Notes: generated by a model not told the origin, from the sequence alone. 64,000 nucleotides of DNA from JBBKWH01 sp037968855 (GCA_037968855.1 JBBKWH010000098.1:1-64000), one strand, 5' to 3'; counted from the first letter of the stretch, positions 17,997-28,177 are shown. A program made the numbers and translations.

Positions 17997-18039
17997 CGCC
18001 GCATTTTAGAATTCTTTTGATGCACTAAGGACAATCGAC

Positions 18040-18594
18040 ATGTTGAACGACCTGAAAAAAGACGGCGAAAGCCGAATGAAAAAATCCATTGAGTCGCTGG
18101 AACACGGCTTCTCAAAAGTGCGTACAGGGCGCGCGCATCCATCCATGCTCAATGGCGTGATGGTGCCGTATTACGGGACTGATGTGCCGTTGCAGCAAGT
18201 GGCCAGCGTGGGTGTTGAAGACTCGCGCACCTTGGTGGTGCAACCGTTTGAGCGCACCATGGTATCCACTGTAGACAAAGCTATTCGCGAAAGTGATTTG
18301 GGCCTGAACCCAATGACCGGCGATGTGATTCGTGTGCCGCTACCAGCATTGACCGAAGAAACCCGTCGCAATATGCAAAAAATGGCCCGTGGCGAAGCCG
18401 AAAATGCCAAGGTCGCGATTCGTAACATTCGTCGTGATGTGCTCAGTGATGTTAAAGAACTGCTGAAAGAAAAAGAAATTACCGAAGATGACGACCGTCG
18501 TGCCGGTGAAGACGTGCAAAAGCTGACTGATAAGTTTGTTGCCGAAGTAGACCGTATGTTGGCCTCAAAAGAAGCTGAGCTGATGCAGGTCTAA
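18040..18594 (+). CDS. frr: Ribosome recycling factor
   Basis: 184 residues. It splits post-termination ribosomes together with EF-G. The sequence shows the typical KVRTGRAHPSML near the start and the long amphipathic C-terminal helix rich in E, K and D (KLTDKFVAEVDRML). It lies 43 bases after pyrH in the usual order, probably in the same transcript. Confidence 0.97.
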   Translation: MLNDLKKDGESRMKKSIESLEHGFSKVRTGRAHPSMLNGVMVPYYGTDVPLQQVASVGVEDSRTLVVQPFERTMVSTVDKAIRESDLGLNPMTGDVIRVPLPALTEETRRNMQKMARGEAENAKVAIRNIRRDVLSDVKELLKEKEITEDDDRRAGEDVQKLTDKFVAEVDRMLASKEAELMQV

Positions 18595-18628
18595 TGACAT
18601 GCAATCCCTTGCAGGTAGTATCGTGCCC

Positions 18629-19414
18629 ATGACACAACCCATGAAGCAGACTTTGCCTGCCCAGTTGCCGCAGCATGTTGCCATTATTATGGATGGCAAC
18701 AATCGCTATGCACGCAAACAGTCGCTGCCTCGTGGTGACGGTCATCGTGCGGGCAAAGATCAGCTGGATCCCTTGGTGGAGCATGCTCGTCGTCTAGGCT
18801 TGCGTGCGTTGACGGTGTTTGCGTTTTCTAGCGAGAATTGGCAGCGCCCTGCTGCCGAGGTGAGCCTGTTGATGGATTTGTTTGCTCAGACCATCAAGGA
18901 GCAACTGCCACGCATGAAGAAGCACGATATTGCCATGCGTTTTATTGGTGATCGCTCGCGCATGTCGCCGCAGTTGCAAACGTTGATGAACGAAGCTGAG
19001 CAGTTGACTGCGCACCATGATGCGATGAGTTTGGTCATCGCCGTGAGTTACGGTGGGCAATGGGATATGGCTCAAGCCGCCCGTCGAATGGCCGAGGCCG
19101 TGCAACGTGGCGAATTGCGCACTGATCAGATCAACGAAAATACCATGCAGTCGTATGTAGAAATGGCCGATTTACCACCAGTGGATCTATTGATTCGTAC
19201 CGGTGGTGACTATCGCTTGTCGAACTTTGTGTTGTGGCAAGCGGCGTATGCCGAGTTGTATTTTACCGAAACATTATGGCCTGAGTTTGCTGAGGCTGAG
19301 TTCGATCATGCCTTGGCGTTGTTTGCAGGACGCGAGCGACGGTTTGGTTTAACCACAGAACAAATTAATAGCCCAGTGTCGGCACAGTCTTTAGAGAACT
19401 CTTCCCATGTTTGA
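18629..19414 (+). CDS. uppS: Undecaprenyl diphosphate synthase
   Basis: About 261 residues. A cis-prenyltransferase that makes the C55 lipid carrier for peptidoglycan and O-antigen. Motifs: IIMDGNNRYA (usually GNGRWA; the GNNR variant is, from memory, the Acinetobacter-like form), FSSENW, and TGGDYRLSNFVLWQ followed by AYAELYF. An upstream in-frame ATG at 18599 is possible; I take 18629 because it gives a family-typical N-terminus, though neither start has a strong binding site. It overlaps cdsA by 8 bases. Confidence 0.95.
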   Translation: MTQPMKQTLPAQLPQHVAIIMDGNNRYARKQSLPRGDGHRAGKDQLDPLVEHARRLGLRALTVFAFSSENWQRPAAEVSLLMDLFAQTIKEQLPRMKKHDIAMRFIGDRSRMSPQLQTLMNEAEQLTAHHDAMSLVIAVSYGGQWDMAQAARRMAEAVQRGELRTDQINENTMQSYVEMADLPPVDLLIRTGGDYRLSNFVLWQAAYAELYFTETLWPEFAEAEFDHALALFAGRERRFGLTTEQINSPVSAQSLENSSHV

Positions 19415-20204
19415 ACGGATTAAAACTGCACTGGTGTTGCTGGTGATTGTCAGCACTTGCATGTTTGCCAGCAGTAGTGCGATCCCGATGCTATTGCTGA
19501 TGCTGGTCACCGCCAGTATTGGGGCCAGTGAGTGGATTCGTTTGATGCCAGCGATGGACTATCCAGCGCGGTTTATCTTGGGATTGCCGCTGTTGGTGGC
19601 GATTGGGCTAGGTTTTGATGCGCTATGGCCGTGGCTGTGGGGCTTGGCTGCGCTATTTTGGCTGATGGCGGTGCATTGGGTGCGCCAGTATCCAACTGCA
19701 ACCCCTTGGCATACCGGCCGGATGATGCGCGGCATTGGTCTGTTGGTGTTGGTCTCGGCAACCACAGCAATTTTTAGTTTATGGCAGTTGTCGCCATGGT
19801 GGTTGTTGTATGTGTTTGGCTTGGTTTGGGTTGCCGATAGTGGTGCGTACTTTGCCGGTCGAGCCTTTGGTAAGCATAAATTAGCGCCTGCGGTGAGTCC
19901 GGCAAAAACCCTAGAAGGTCTGGCGGGTGGTGTGATTCTCACCTCGGTGTTGGCCTTGACGGTGGCCTGTGCAACCTTGCATTTGCACGGCCTACATTTG
20001 GTCGGTTTTTTGATGCTCTCCATGATCACTGTGCTGGCATCGGTACTGGGCGATTTGGTTGAGTCGATGTTTAAACGCCAAGCGGGTGTCAAAGACTCTG
20101 GCACTATTTTGCCCGGTCATGGTGGTGTATTAGATCGGATTGATTCTTTGCTGGCGGCAACGCCAATCTTTGCATTGGGCTATTGGTTGATTGGGGGCTT
20201 TTAA
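19407..20204 (+). CDS. cdsA: Phosphatidate cytidylyltransferase
   Basis: 265 residues. An integral membrane enzyme that makes CDP-diacylglycerol from phosphatidic acid and CTP. It is hydrophobic throughout with several membrane helices. Seen: DSGAYFAGRAFGKHKLAP, SPAKTLEG, and the C-terminal family signature around DSGTILPGHGGVLDRIDS. It overlaps the end of uppS and is followed closely by dxr. Confidence 0.96.
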   Translation: MFERIKTALVLLVIVSTCMFASSSAIPMLLLMLVTASIGASEWIRLMPAMDYPARFILGLPLLVAIGLGFDALWPWLWGLAALFWLMAVHWVRQYPTATPWHTGRMMRGIGLLVLVSATTAIFSLWQLSPWWLLYVFGLVWVADSGAYFAGRAFGKHKLAPAVSPAKTLEGLAGGVILTSVLALTVACATLHLHGLHLVGFLMLSMITVLASVLGDLVESMFKRQAGVKDSGTILPGHGGVLDRIDSLLAATPIFALGYWLIGGF

Positions 20205-20206
20205 GC

Positions 20207-21418
20207 ATGCACAGCAAACAGCGGGTCTGTCTGCTCGGTGCAACTGGATCGATTGGTGACAGCACTTTAAAAGTATTAAATCGACATGCTGATCAGTATC
20301 AGATTTTTGCGCTGACAGGCTTTAGTCGTTTAGATGAATTGGCTGCGTTGATTCGGCAGTATCAACCACAGATGGTTGTGGTCCCAGAGGGGCAAGCAGA
20401 TCGCTTGTTGCAATTGCTTAAGCAGATTCACATTGATGTCTTGCCGACGATCTTAGAAGGCGAGCAGGGCTTGTGTGAGGTGGCACAACATCCCGATGTG
20501 GACGTGGTGATGGCGGCAATTGTCGGCGCAGCTGGCCTTGCGCCAACATTGGCCGCGGTGCGTGCCGGTAAGCGGGTGCTATTAGCCAACAAAGAATCGC
20601 TGGTGATGGCCGGTGATGTGCTGATGCAAGCGGTTCGTCAGTCAGGAGCTGTGTTGTTGCCGGTAGATTCTGAGCACAATGCAATTTTTCAGTGCTTGCC
20701 AGCCGATTACTTTGAGTGCCTAGAGCGCTTTGATACCCATACTTGCCGTGCCGGTGTATCACAGATTTTGTTGACTGCATCTGGTGGGCCGTTTCGGACG
20801 TGGTCTGCCGATGCGATTGCCGCAGCGACGCCAAACCAAGCCTGTAAGCATCCTAACTGGTCAATGGGTCGTAAAATTTCGGTCGATTCGGCGACCTTGA
20901 TGAACAAGGGCCTTGAGCTGATCGAAGCTTGCCATTTGTTTGACTTGCCGGAGTCGCGCGTCACGGTGGTGGTCCATCCAGAGAGTATTATTCACTCGAT
21001 GGTGCAGTATGTGGATGGCTCGACGCTGGCCCAGTTGGGTAATCCAGATATGTGTACTCCGATTGCACATGCCTTGGCATGGCCTAAACGGATTGATGCA
21101 GGGGTTGCGCCACTAGATATGTTTGCGATTGGGTCATTGCATTTTGAAGCGCCGGATATGCAGCGTTTTCCCTGTTTGCAGTTGGCGCGTGAGGCCATGC
21201 AAATGGGCGGTACACAGCCAGCGGTATTAAATGCCGCCAATGAGGTCGCTGTGGCGGCATTCTTGCAAGAAAAGATTGGTTTTGATCACATTCCCTCCTT
21301 GATTCGTTCGGTTATTACACAATTACCGATGCGACCGGCAACTGATCTTGACACAATCCTTGCCCATGATGCCGAGGCGCGGCAGATTGCCATGCATTGG
21401 CTTGGCTCAAGGATCTAG
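20207..21418 (+). CDS. dxr: 1-deoxy-D-xylulose 5-phosphate reductoisomerase
   Basis: 403 residues. The NADPH-dependent second enzyme of the MEP isoprenoid pathway. Seen: the nucleotide-binding LLGATGSIGDSTL at the N-terminus, NKESLVMAG, and the metal and substrate residues in DSEHNAIFQ, ATLMNKGLE and VHPESIIHSM. The ATG at 20207 lies 2 bases after the cdsA stop; a longer frame from 20183 overlaps cdsA and is not needed. Placing it next to uppS and cdsA links MEP output to carrier-lipid synthesis. Confidence 0.97.
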   Translation: MHSKQRVCLLGATGSIGDSTLKVLNRHADQYQIFALTGFSRLDELAALIRQYQPQMVVVPEGQADRLLQLLKQIHIDVLPTILEGEQGLCEVAQHPDVDVVMAAIVGAAGLAPTLAAVRAGKRVLLANKESLVMAGDVLMQAVRQSGAVLLPVDSEHNAIFQCLPADYFECLERFDTHTCRAGVSQILLTASGGPFRTWSADAIAAATPNQACKHPNWSMGRKISVDSATLMNKGLELIEACHLFDLPESRVTVVVHPESIIHSMVQYVDGSTLAQLGNPDMCTPIAHALAWPKRIDAGVAPLDMFAIGSLHFEAPDMQRFPCLQLAREAMQMGGTQPAVLNAANEVAVAAFLQEKIGFDHIPSLIRSVITQLPMRPATDLDTILAHDAEARQIAMHWLGSRI

Positions 21419-21424
21419 GCGTAG

Positions 21425-22789
21425 ATGAGTATTTTGCAAATTGTGCTGGCGGCCATCTTGTTGCTTGGCCCGTTGGTGGCGATTCATGAGTTTGGCCATT
21501 TTTGGGTGGCGCGGCGTTTTGGCATCAAAGTGCTGGTGTACTCAATTGGCTTTGGGCCAGTGCTGTTTAAGCGTGTGGGCAAAGACGGTGTGCAATACCA
21601 ACTGGCGGCTATTCCGCTTGGTGGTTACGTCAAAATGGCCGATGAACGCGAAGGCGAGGTAGCCGAGGCCGATTTGCCCCGTGCGTTTAATCGCCAGTCG
21701 CCGTGGGTAAGAATGGCTGTGGTGGCGGCTGGCCCTGCGATTAATTTGCTTTTTGCGATTTTTTTGTATTGGATTTTGTTTTTGCCAGCTTCTGAGCAGC
21801 TCAATACCCGTATTGGGATGGTTGAGCCGCAGTCGGTGGCTGCCCAGTCTGGTTTGCAGATTGGTGATCGGATTGTGGCGATTGATGGCACGTCCACACC
21901 CGATTGGGAGGCACTTAACTTTGCGCTAGTTGATCGCATGGGCGAGAGTGGTCAATTGACCGTGACCGCCGAGCGTAACCAGCAATCGCAGCAGTTTGTC
22001 TTGCCCGTGCAGCATTATATGCAGGGCAATGGCAACCAAGATCCGTTGGCGCAGTTGGGGTTTTATCCGTGGCAGCCCAATCTTAAACCGATCATTGGCG
22101 ATGTGAGTCCAAACGGTGCCGCAGCACAGCAAGGCTTAAAAGCGGGTGATGAGATCATTGCGATCAATCAAACGCCGGTCAGTGATTGGGTATCGATGAC
22201 ACGTCTGGTCAAGCAAGCGCCCAATCAAGCGTTGCAGATGACCGTTCGACGCGATGGGCAGACCAAAGTGTTGGCAATCACACCGGCTGCCAAACGTGAT
22301 GCAATGGGCAAAGAGACCGGCCTGTTGGGCATTGGTGTGCAACAACCTGCCACACCAATTGAGGCACCGGCGGATTATCGTCAGACCATTCAATACGATC
22401 CGTTGACCGCATTGGGCAAAGCCACGGTCAAAACATGGGATCTGTCGGTAATGACGGTCCAAGCCTTTGGCAAAATGATTACAGGGTTGATTGGTCTAGA
22501 GAATATTTCTGGCCCAATTACCATTGCTAAGGTGGCAGGACATACCGCAGATTTGGGCTGGCAAGCCTTTATCTCGTTTATGGCGTTGATGAGTGTTAGT
22601 CTGGGCATCTTGAACTTAATGCCGATTCCGATACTCGATGGTGGCCATTTGGTCTACTATTTTATCGAGGCCATTCGTGGTCGTCCGGTGTCTGAGCGAG
22701 TCCAGATGGCAGGCTTACGCATTGGTATGGCAATGTTAGGCATGTTGATGTTCTTGGCCTTGTTTAATGATTTTAGCCGTTTGATTTAA
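21425..22789 (+). CDS. rseP: Site-2 intramembrane protease RseP
   Basis: 454 residues, an inner-membrane zinc metalloprotease. It has HEFGH (21-25) in the first helix, a C-terminal NLMPIPILDGG motif supplying the third zinc ligand, and two central PDZ domains (about 115-200 and 205-290). It cleaves anti-sigma-E factor RseA and leftover signal peptides. It lies 6 bases after dxr and before bamA, as is usual. Confidence 0.97.
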   Translation: MSILQIVLAAILLLGPLVAIHEFGHFWVARRFGIKVLVYSIGFGPVLFKRVGKDGVQYQLAAIPLGGYVKMADEREGEVAEADLPRAFNRQSPWVRMAVVAAGPAINLLFAIFLYWILFLPASEQLNTRIGMVEPQSVAAQSGLQIGDRIVAIDGTSTPDWEALNFALVDRMGESGQLTVTAERNQQSQQFVLPVQHYMQGNGNQDPLAQLGFYPWQPNLKPIIGDVSPNGAAAQQGLKAGDEIIAINQTPVSDWVSMTRLVKQAPNQALQMTVRRDGQTKVLAITPAAKRDAMGKETGLLGIGVQQPATPIEAPADYRQTIQYDPLTALGKATVKTWDLSVMTVQAFGKMITGLIGLENISGPITIAKVAGHTADLGWQAFISFMALMSVSLGILNLMPIPILDGGHLVYYFIEAIRGRPVSERVQMAGLRIGMAMLGMLMFLALFNDFSRLI

Positions 22790-22855
22790 TGCTAAGAGAG
22801 TGCAATTGCGCTCGCTTATTCCGATTCACTATTGATTTGACTGGAAACGTTTGGC

Positions 22856-25219
22856 ATGAGGCATCAATTTTTTACACTCCCGCTTACTCTGGTGACAGCA
22901 ATGGCGGCGGTGAGCGCTGCACATGCCGAGGACTTTGTGGCACGAGATATTCGTGTTGAAGGTCTGGTGCGCCTTTCTCCTTCGACGGTTTATGCGTTAT
23001 TACCGGTTTCGGCTGGTGATCGTATTGACGACACACGCTTGGCCTCTGCGCTGCGGGCGTTATATGCCAGCGGTAATTTTGATGACGTGCAGGCCAGTCG
23101 TGAAGGCGAAACCTTGCTGATTCGGGTGGTTGAGCGGCCGGTGATCAGCAGCATTAGCTTAGAAGGCAATAAGCTGATTCCTGAAGATACGCTGAAAAAA
23201 GGCTTTAAGTCGGTTGGAATTGCCGAAGGCGAAGTGCTCAAGCGCGCCGTGTTGCAAAGTATCGAAAATGACCTTGAGCAGCAATACGCTCAGCAAGGCC
23301 GTTACGATGCTGATGTGCAAATTGAACAAGTACCGCAAGCCAACAACCGTGTTCAACTCAAATTTCGCTTTATCGAAGGCACGCCATCGCGTGTGGTTGA
23401 TATTCGTGTAGTGGGCAATACCGTGTTTAGTGATCGTGACTTGCAAGAGGCGTTTGCCGTCAAGTCATCGTCATGGACGTCTATTTTGACCCGTGATGAC
23501 CGCTACGCACGCGAGCGTTTGACCGCCAGTCTAGAAAGCCTACGGGCCATGTATCTAAACAAAGGCTATGTCAATTTTGCCTTAAACAGTGCCCAGCTCA
23601 ACCTGAGTGAAGACAAGAAAAAAGTCTTTATTGAGATTAGTATTAGTGAAGGCGATCAATATCGTTTTGGCGAAGTTAAGTTTTTGGGTGATCCGTTATT
23701 TGACACCGATGAGCTAAAGCGCCTAGCAATTTTTAAAGCGGGCGAGGTGTATTCACAGTCGCAAGTCAATGCAACCCGTGAACTGTTGTCACGCAAGTAT
23801 GGCAATAGTGGTTATTATTTTGCTCAGATTAACCCCATTCCAGAAACCGACGAAAAAACCAAAACGGTATCGATGAATTATTTCATCAATCCCGGTAAAC
23901 AGGTTTTTGTACGCCGGATTAATTTTTTGGGTAATACCAAAACCGCGGACGATGTACTCCGTCGCGAAATGCGCCAAATGGAAGGTGCACTCGCCTCAAA
24001 CGAAAAAATAGACCTATCAAAAATTCGTTTAGAGCGGACCGGTTATTTTAAAACTGTTTCGGTTGATACCCAACGTGTGCCCAACAGCCCAGACCAAGTT
24101 GATGTGAATATCACGGTCGAAGAGCAAAGCTCAGGTACCAGTACGGTTGCGGTGGGTTACTCGCAAAGCGGTGGTGTGACCTTCCAGTTAGGGCTCAATC
24201 AGACTAACTTTTTGGGCACGGGTAATCGGGTCAGTATTGATTTGTCACGTTCTGAGACCCTAGATAATTACAACGTCGGAGTGGTTGATCCATTCTTTAC
24301 CGTTGACGGCATTAGCCGTGGCTATAACGTGTATTATCGTAAAACCAAAATTGATAGTTTAAGCGTTAGCAAGTACGTGACTGACTCGCTGGGTGGCAGT
24401 GCCAGCCTTGGCTATCCGATTGATGAGAATAAAGACATTAGTATGTCTTTAGGCGTGGATGACACCAAAATTACCATGGGTAATGCGGCCACACAGTTTG
24501 CACGTGATTATCTATTGGATAATGGCGGTACTCAGCAAGGTACGGACAGTGTGTACAAGGCAGATTTTCTGACTTATGTGCTGAATTTGTCTTGGATCTA
24601 TAACACCCTTAACCGTCCGGTATTTCCAACCAATGGTATGCAGCATCGGGTGTCATTTGATGCGGCAATACCCGGCAGCGATATCGAGTATCAGCGTATT
24701 ACTTACGATGGTCAGATGCTGTTTCCAATTAATGACCAGTTTGTGGTTCGAGCCTATAGCAAGTTAGGTTATGGCCACGATTTGCCATTTTATAAAAACT
24801 ATTTTGCGGGTGGTTATGGGTCGGTACGCGGCTACCGCAACGATACCTTAGGGCCAACCAGTGATGCGATCTTCTATCAAAAGACCGATACTGTAGATCC
24901 TGGTGCAGATCCTGATCCAGAAGCAACCGGTGGTAATGCCTTGATTCAAGGCGGCGCTGAGTTGGTTTTGCCCATGCCATTCCGTGGTGAGTGGACCAAG
25001 CAGATTCGTCCAGTGTTGTTTGCTGAAGGTGGACAGGTGTTTGATACCACAGCAGATAACTTTAGCATCCACAGTAAGGATTTTAGGTTTAGTGCTGGTA
25101 TAGGTTTTACATGGATTACTGTATTAGGCCCCTTGTCCTTGAGTTATGCTTTCCCCATCAATGATCAAGACGGCGACAATATCAAGCGCGTTCAGTTTGA
25201 AATTGGTCGTCTGTATTGA
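22856..25219 (+). CDS. bamA: Outer membrane protein assembly factor BamA
   Basis: 787 residues. A signal peptide (cleaved after AAHA, about residue 24), five POTRA repeats (about 25-425) and a 16-strand beta-barrel with the conserved lid motif VRGYRND (a VRGF variant). It catalyses insertion of beta-barrel proteins into the outer membrane. The last residue is aromatic (Tyr), giving the usual barrel end signature. There is a 66-base gap from rseP, so a separate promoter is possible. Confidence 0.98.
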   Translation: MRHQFFTLPLTLVTAMAAVSAAHAEDFVARDIRVEGLVRLSPSTVYALLPVSAGDRIDDTRLASALRALYASGNFDDVQASREGETLLIRVVERPVISSISLEGNKLIPEDTLKKGFKSVGIAEGEVLKRAVLQSIENDLEQQYAQQGRYDADVQIEQVPQANNRVQLKFRFIEGTPSRVVDIRVVGNTVFSDRDLQEAFAVKSSSWTSILTRDDRYARERLTASLESLRAMYLNKGYVNFALNSAQLNLSEDKKKVFIEISISEGDQYRFGEVKFLGDPLFDTDELKRLAIFKAGEVYSQSQVNATRELLSRKYGNSGYYFAQINPIPETDEKTKTVSMNYFINPGKQVFVRRINFLGNTKTADDVLRREMRQMEGALASNEKIDLSKIRLERTGYFKTVSVDTQRVPNSPDQVDVNITVEEQSSGTSTVAVGYSQSGGVTFQLGLNQTNFLGTGNRVSIDLSRSETLDNYNVGVVDPFFTVDGISRGYNVYYRKTKIDSLSVSKYVTDSLGGSASLGYPIDENKDISMSLGVDDTKITMGNAATQFARDYLLDNGGTQQGTDSVYKADFLTYVLNLSWIYNTLNRPVFPTNGMQHRVSFDAAIPGSDIEYQRITYDGQMLFPINDQFVVRAYSKLGYGHDLPFYKNYFAGGYGSVRGYRNDTLGPTSDAIFYQKTDTVDPGADPDPEATGGNALIQGGAELVLPMPFRGEWTKQIRPVLFAEGGQVFDTTADNFSIHSKDFRFSAGIGFTWITVLGPLSLSYAFPINDQDGDNIKRVQFEIGRLY

Positions 25220-25293
25220 TGCTGTGTGATCGTACACACAGATCTAATCACAACAGGCTCATGGAGAATGGGCAGACACACAAGGAGTTGAAC

Positions 25294-25797
25294 ATGCGTC
25301 AAGTATTTGCGGCAATTGCACTGGCGACGGCTGCACTGACGACAACGGCTGTACAAGCCAATAATGTTGCTGTTGCTGATTCGCAGGCGGCTGTGCTGGC
25401 ATCAAATATGGCCAAGCAGACCATTGATGGTCTAAACAACAGCCTCAAGCCTCAACGTGACAAGCTTGAAAAGCTCCGTTCAGATATTAATGCATTGCAA
25501 CAACGTTTTGAAAAAGACGGCAAAGTCATGAGCGAAACGGATCGTAAAAACTTGCAAGCTCAAGCGCAAAGCAAGCTAAACGAGTTCAACAGCACAGCAG
25601 AAGGCGTACAACGCAAGATTGAAGATGCGCAGTCAAACATGCTCAAGACCTTGATGCCCAAGCTTGAAGGTGTAGTAGAGAGCCTGCGTAAAGAAGGTAA
25701 CTACGACATCATTATCGAGAAGAAGTATGCGATTTGGGCTGAGCCGTCTGCGGATCTGACCAAAAAAATCACCGACCGCTTAAACGCAGGCAAATAA
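25294..25797 (+). CDS. skp: Periplasmic chaperone Skp/OmpH
   Basis: 167 residues. A signal peptide ends near VQANN. The rest is mostly a long charged coiled-coil hairpin, as in the jellyfish-shaped Skp trimer that carries unfolded outer-membrane proteins to BamA. The ATG at 25294 is chosen from AAGGAG seven bases upstream; an in-frame extension to 25216 overlaps bamA. Gene order bamA-skp-lpxD is canonical. Confidence 0.94.
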   Translation: MRQVFAAIALATAALTTTAVQANNVAVADSQAAVLASNMAKQTIDGLNNSLKPQRDKLEKLRSDINALQQRFEKDGKVMSETDRKNLQAQAQSKLNEFNSTAEGVQRKIEDAQSNMLKTLMPKLEGVVESLRKEGNYDIIIEKKYAIWAEPSADLTKKITDRLNAGK

Positions 25798-25799
25798 GC

Positions 25800-26885
25800 G
25801 TGCCAGTGTTTACGCTTGGACAGCTCGCCGCCCAATTGGGCGGCGAATTGCGTGGAAATGCTGACCACTGTATTGATGGCTTAGCGCCGTTGTTAACCGC
25901 TAGTGCCAGTCAGTTGGGTTTTTTGGCTAATCCACGCTATCACGAGCAACTACAGCAAACCCAAGCGGGTGCGGTGTTGGTTCGCGCAAGCGATCTGGCT
26001 GGCTATGACGGTCAGGCCATCGTTGTCAAAGATCCTTATGCTTGTTTTGCCAAGTTAAGTCATGCGTTTGATTTAACGCCAAAGCCTAAAGCGGGTGTTC
26101 ATCCGTCAGCCGTTATAGACTCAACTGCATCTGTTGATCCGACGGCCAGCATTGGGCCGTTTGTGGTAATTGACGCAGATGTGGTGGTGGGTGCAGGTTC
26201 AGTGTTGGCCGCAGGTGTTCAGGTCGGTGAGGCTGCGGTGATTGGAGCTGACTGCTGGTTTGGCGCCCATGTGGTGATTCATCATCGTTGCCGATTGGGT
26301 GATCGTGTCCGTATCCATGCTGGTGCGGTGATTGGTGCAGATGGTTTTGGTTTTGCCCCACATGCAGGGCAGTGGCATCGGATTGCCCAAGTGGGTGCGG
26401 TGGTGATTGGCAATGACGTCCGCATTGGTGCTAATACCACGGTTGATCGTGGCGCACTGGGTGACACTATTTTGCATGATGGCGTGATTATTGATAACCA
26501 AGTACAGATTGGCCATAACGTGGTGATCGGCGCGTATACCGCCATTGCTGCCTGTAGTGGTGTATCGGGCAGTACCCAGATTGGTGAGCATTGCATTTTG
26601 GCCGGTGGGGTTGGACTGGTGGGGCATATTCAGATTGCTGATCGGGTACATATTACCGGCATGACCATGGTGACCAAGTCGATTGATCAGGCCGGTAGTT
26701 ATTCGTCTGGCACGGTCATGAGCGAGACGGCACAGTGGAAAAAAATGGCCGTACGCCTAAAACAATTGGCAGATGTGCCGATTGCACGGTTGCCAGCTCA
26801 GCTTGGCCATATGCAAGAGCGGCTTGAGCGGTTAGAATTGCTGATTCTCGATGACCAGCCCGTGACGCCGTCTCCTGCACCATAA
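25800..26885 (+). CDS. lpxD: UDP-3-O-acylglucosamine N-acyltransferase
   Basis: 361 residues, starting at a GTG 2 bases after skp. It adds the N-linked 3-hydroxyacyl chain in lipid A synthesis. An N-terminal uridine-binding domain is followed by a left-handed beta-helix of hexapeptide repeats (about 100-320) and a C-terminal helix. The active-site His lies in the repeat region (VVIHHRC or IGHNVVIG segments). Confidence 0.97.
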   Translation: MPVFTLGQLAAQLGGELRGNADHCIDGLAPLLTASASQLGFLANPRYHEQLQQTQAGAVLVRASDLAGYDGQAIVVKDPYACFAKLSHAFDLTPKPKAGVHPSAVIDSTASVDPTASIGPFVVIDADVVVGAGSVLAAGVQVGEAAVIGADCWFGAHVVIHHRCRLGDRVRIHAGAVIGADGFGFAPHAGQWHRIAQVGAVVIGNDVRIGANTTVDRGALGDTILHDGVIIDNQVQIGHNVVIGAYTAIAACSGVSGSTQIGEHCILAGGVGLVGHIQIADRVHITGMTMVTKSIDQAGSYSSGTVMSETAQWKKMAVRLKQLADVPIARLPAQLGHMQERLERLELLILDDQPVTPSPAP

Positions 26886-26924
26886 TGCAGACGATTGCAC
26901 GGGCCTGCTGATGAAGCCCGTGCC

Positions 26925-27398
26925 ATGACTGCTCCTTTGATGGTTGACCTGCCTTTGCAGGCAGCCAAACTCCGTGAATATTTGCCGCAGCGTTATCCGA
27001 TGCTGATGGTTGACCGTGTCACAGCGGTTGTGCCGGGTCATTCGATTACCGGTCTTAAAAATGTGTCGATCAATGAAGAGTATTTTCAGGGCCATTTCCC
27101 TTCTGACCCCATTATGCCAGGTGTACTGATTTTAGAGGCAATGGCGCAGATTGCGGGTGTATTAGGTTTTATTACAGCAGGTAAGCGTCCAAGTGATGGG
27201 TATATGTACCTGTTTGCGGGTGCTGATAAAATGCGCTTTAAGCGCCGTGTTCTACCCGGCGATACCCTGACCTTGTATGCAGAGCTATTGACCTCGCGAC
27301 AAGGCATTTATAAGTTCGCTTGTCGTGCCCACGTTGGGGACGTATTGGCTGCCAGCGTTGAAATTTTGGTGGCAGAGCAACGGATGGAGTTGGTATGA
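26925..27398 (+). CDS. fabZ: 3-hydroxyacyl-ACP dehydratase FabZ
   Basis: 157 residues, a hot-dog fold dehydratase of fatty acid elongation. Seen: PQRYPMLMVDRV, the catalytic region NEEYFQGHFPSDPIMPGVL with its His and the nearby ILEAMAQ Glu, and KMRFKRRVLPGD. The ATG at 26925 is preferred over a TTG at 26895; a nearer ATG at 26940 is also possible. It overlaps lpxA by 4 bases (ATGA). Confidence 0.96.
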   Translation: MTAPLMVDLPLQAAKLREYLPQRYPMLMVDRVTAVVPGHSITGLKNVSINEEYFQGHFPSDPIMPGVLILEAMAQIAGVLGFITAGKRPSDGYMYLFAGADKMRFKRRVLPGDTLTLYAELLTSRQGIYKFACRAHVGDVLAASVEILVAEQRMELV

Positions 27399-28177
27399 CG
27401 GCTTTGATTCACCCGACGGCAATCATTGATCCTACTGCACAGTTACATGAGTCTGTGCGTGTTGGCCCGTATAGCATCATTGGCCCACAGGTCATGATTG
27501 ATGCGGATACAGTGATTGGGCCGCATGTGGTGATTGAAGGCTTTACCAACATTGGTCAGCGTAACCGGATTTTTCAGTTTGCAAGCGTTGGTGCTGAGTG
27601 TCAGGATCTCAAATACAAAGGCGAAGAAACATGGCTGGAAATCGGTGATGACAATATCATTCGTGAAGCCTGTAGCTTGCATCGCGGCACTGCACAAGAC
27701 GAGAGTATCACTCGGATTGGCAACCATAATTTATTGATGGTCAATACGCACGTAGCACATGACTGTGTGATCGGTAGCCACTGTATTTTGGCCAATAATG
27801 TTGGTGTGGCGGGGCATGTGCACATTGGCGATTCGGTGATTATTGGGGGTAACTCCGGTATTCATCAATTTTGCCGCTTAGACTCTTACAGTATGGTCGG
27901 CGGTGGTAGCCTGATTTTAAAAGATGTGCCTGCTTATGTGATGGTTTCAGGCAATCCAGCAGCGGCGCATGGCATGAATTATGAAGGGATGCGCCGTCGT
28001 GGTTGGTCCAAAGAAACCATTAATGCGCTACGTTTGGCATTCCGTACGGTGTACCGGCAAGGACTCACCACGGCTGAGGCGATTGAAGTCTTAAGTCAAG
28101 ATGTGTTGCCAACGTACCCAGAAGTAGGCTTATTGATTCAGTCGTTGCAGCAATCAACACGGGGCATTATTCGTTAA
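27395..28177 (+). CDS. lpxA: UDP-N-acetylglucosamine acyltransferase LpxA
   Basis: 260 residues. The first enzyme of lipid A synthesis; it transfers a 3-hydroxyacyl chain from ACP to UDP-GlcNAc. A left-handed beta-helix built of hexapeptide repeats (about 5-190), the catalytic His region VNTHVAHDCVIG and GGNSGIHQFC, then a C-terminal helical domain. It ends the pyrH-to-lpxA block and is followed by a strong terminator. Confidence 0.97.
   Translation: MTALIHPTAIIDPTAQLHESVRVGPYSIIGPQVMIDADTVIGPHVVIEGFTNIGQRNRIFQFASVGAECQDLKYKGEETWLEIGDDNIIREACSLHRGTAQDESITRIGNHNLLMVNTHVAHDCVIGSHCILANNVGVAGHVHIGDSVIIGGNSGIHQFCRLDSYSMVGGGSLILKDVPAYVMVSGNPAAAHGMNYEGMRRRGWSKETINALRLAFRTVYRQGLTTAEAIEVLSQDVLPTYPEVGLLIQSLQQSTRGIIR

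Noticed and set aside
26199..26651. Long minus-strand frames inside lpxD
   Set aside because: They are shadows of the hexapeptide-repeat periodicity in lpxD; no binding site and His/Asn-rich nonsense composition.
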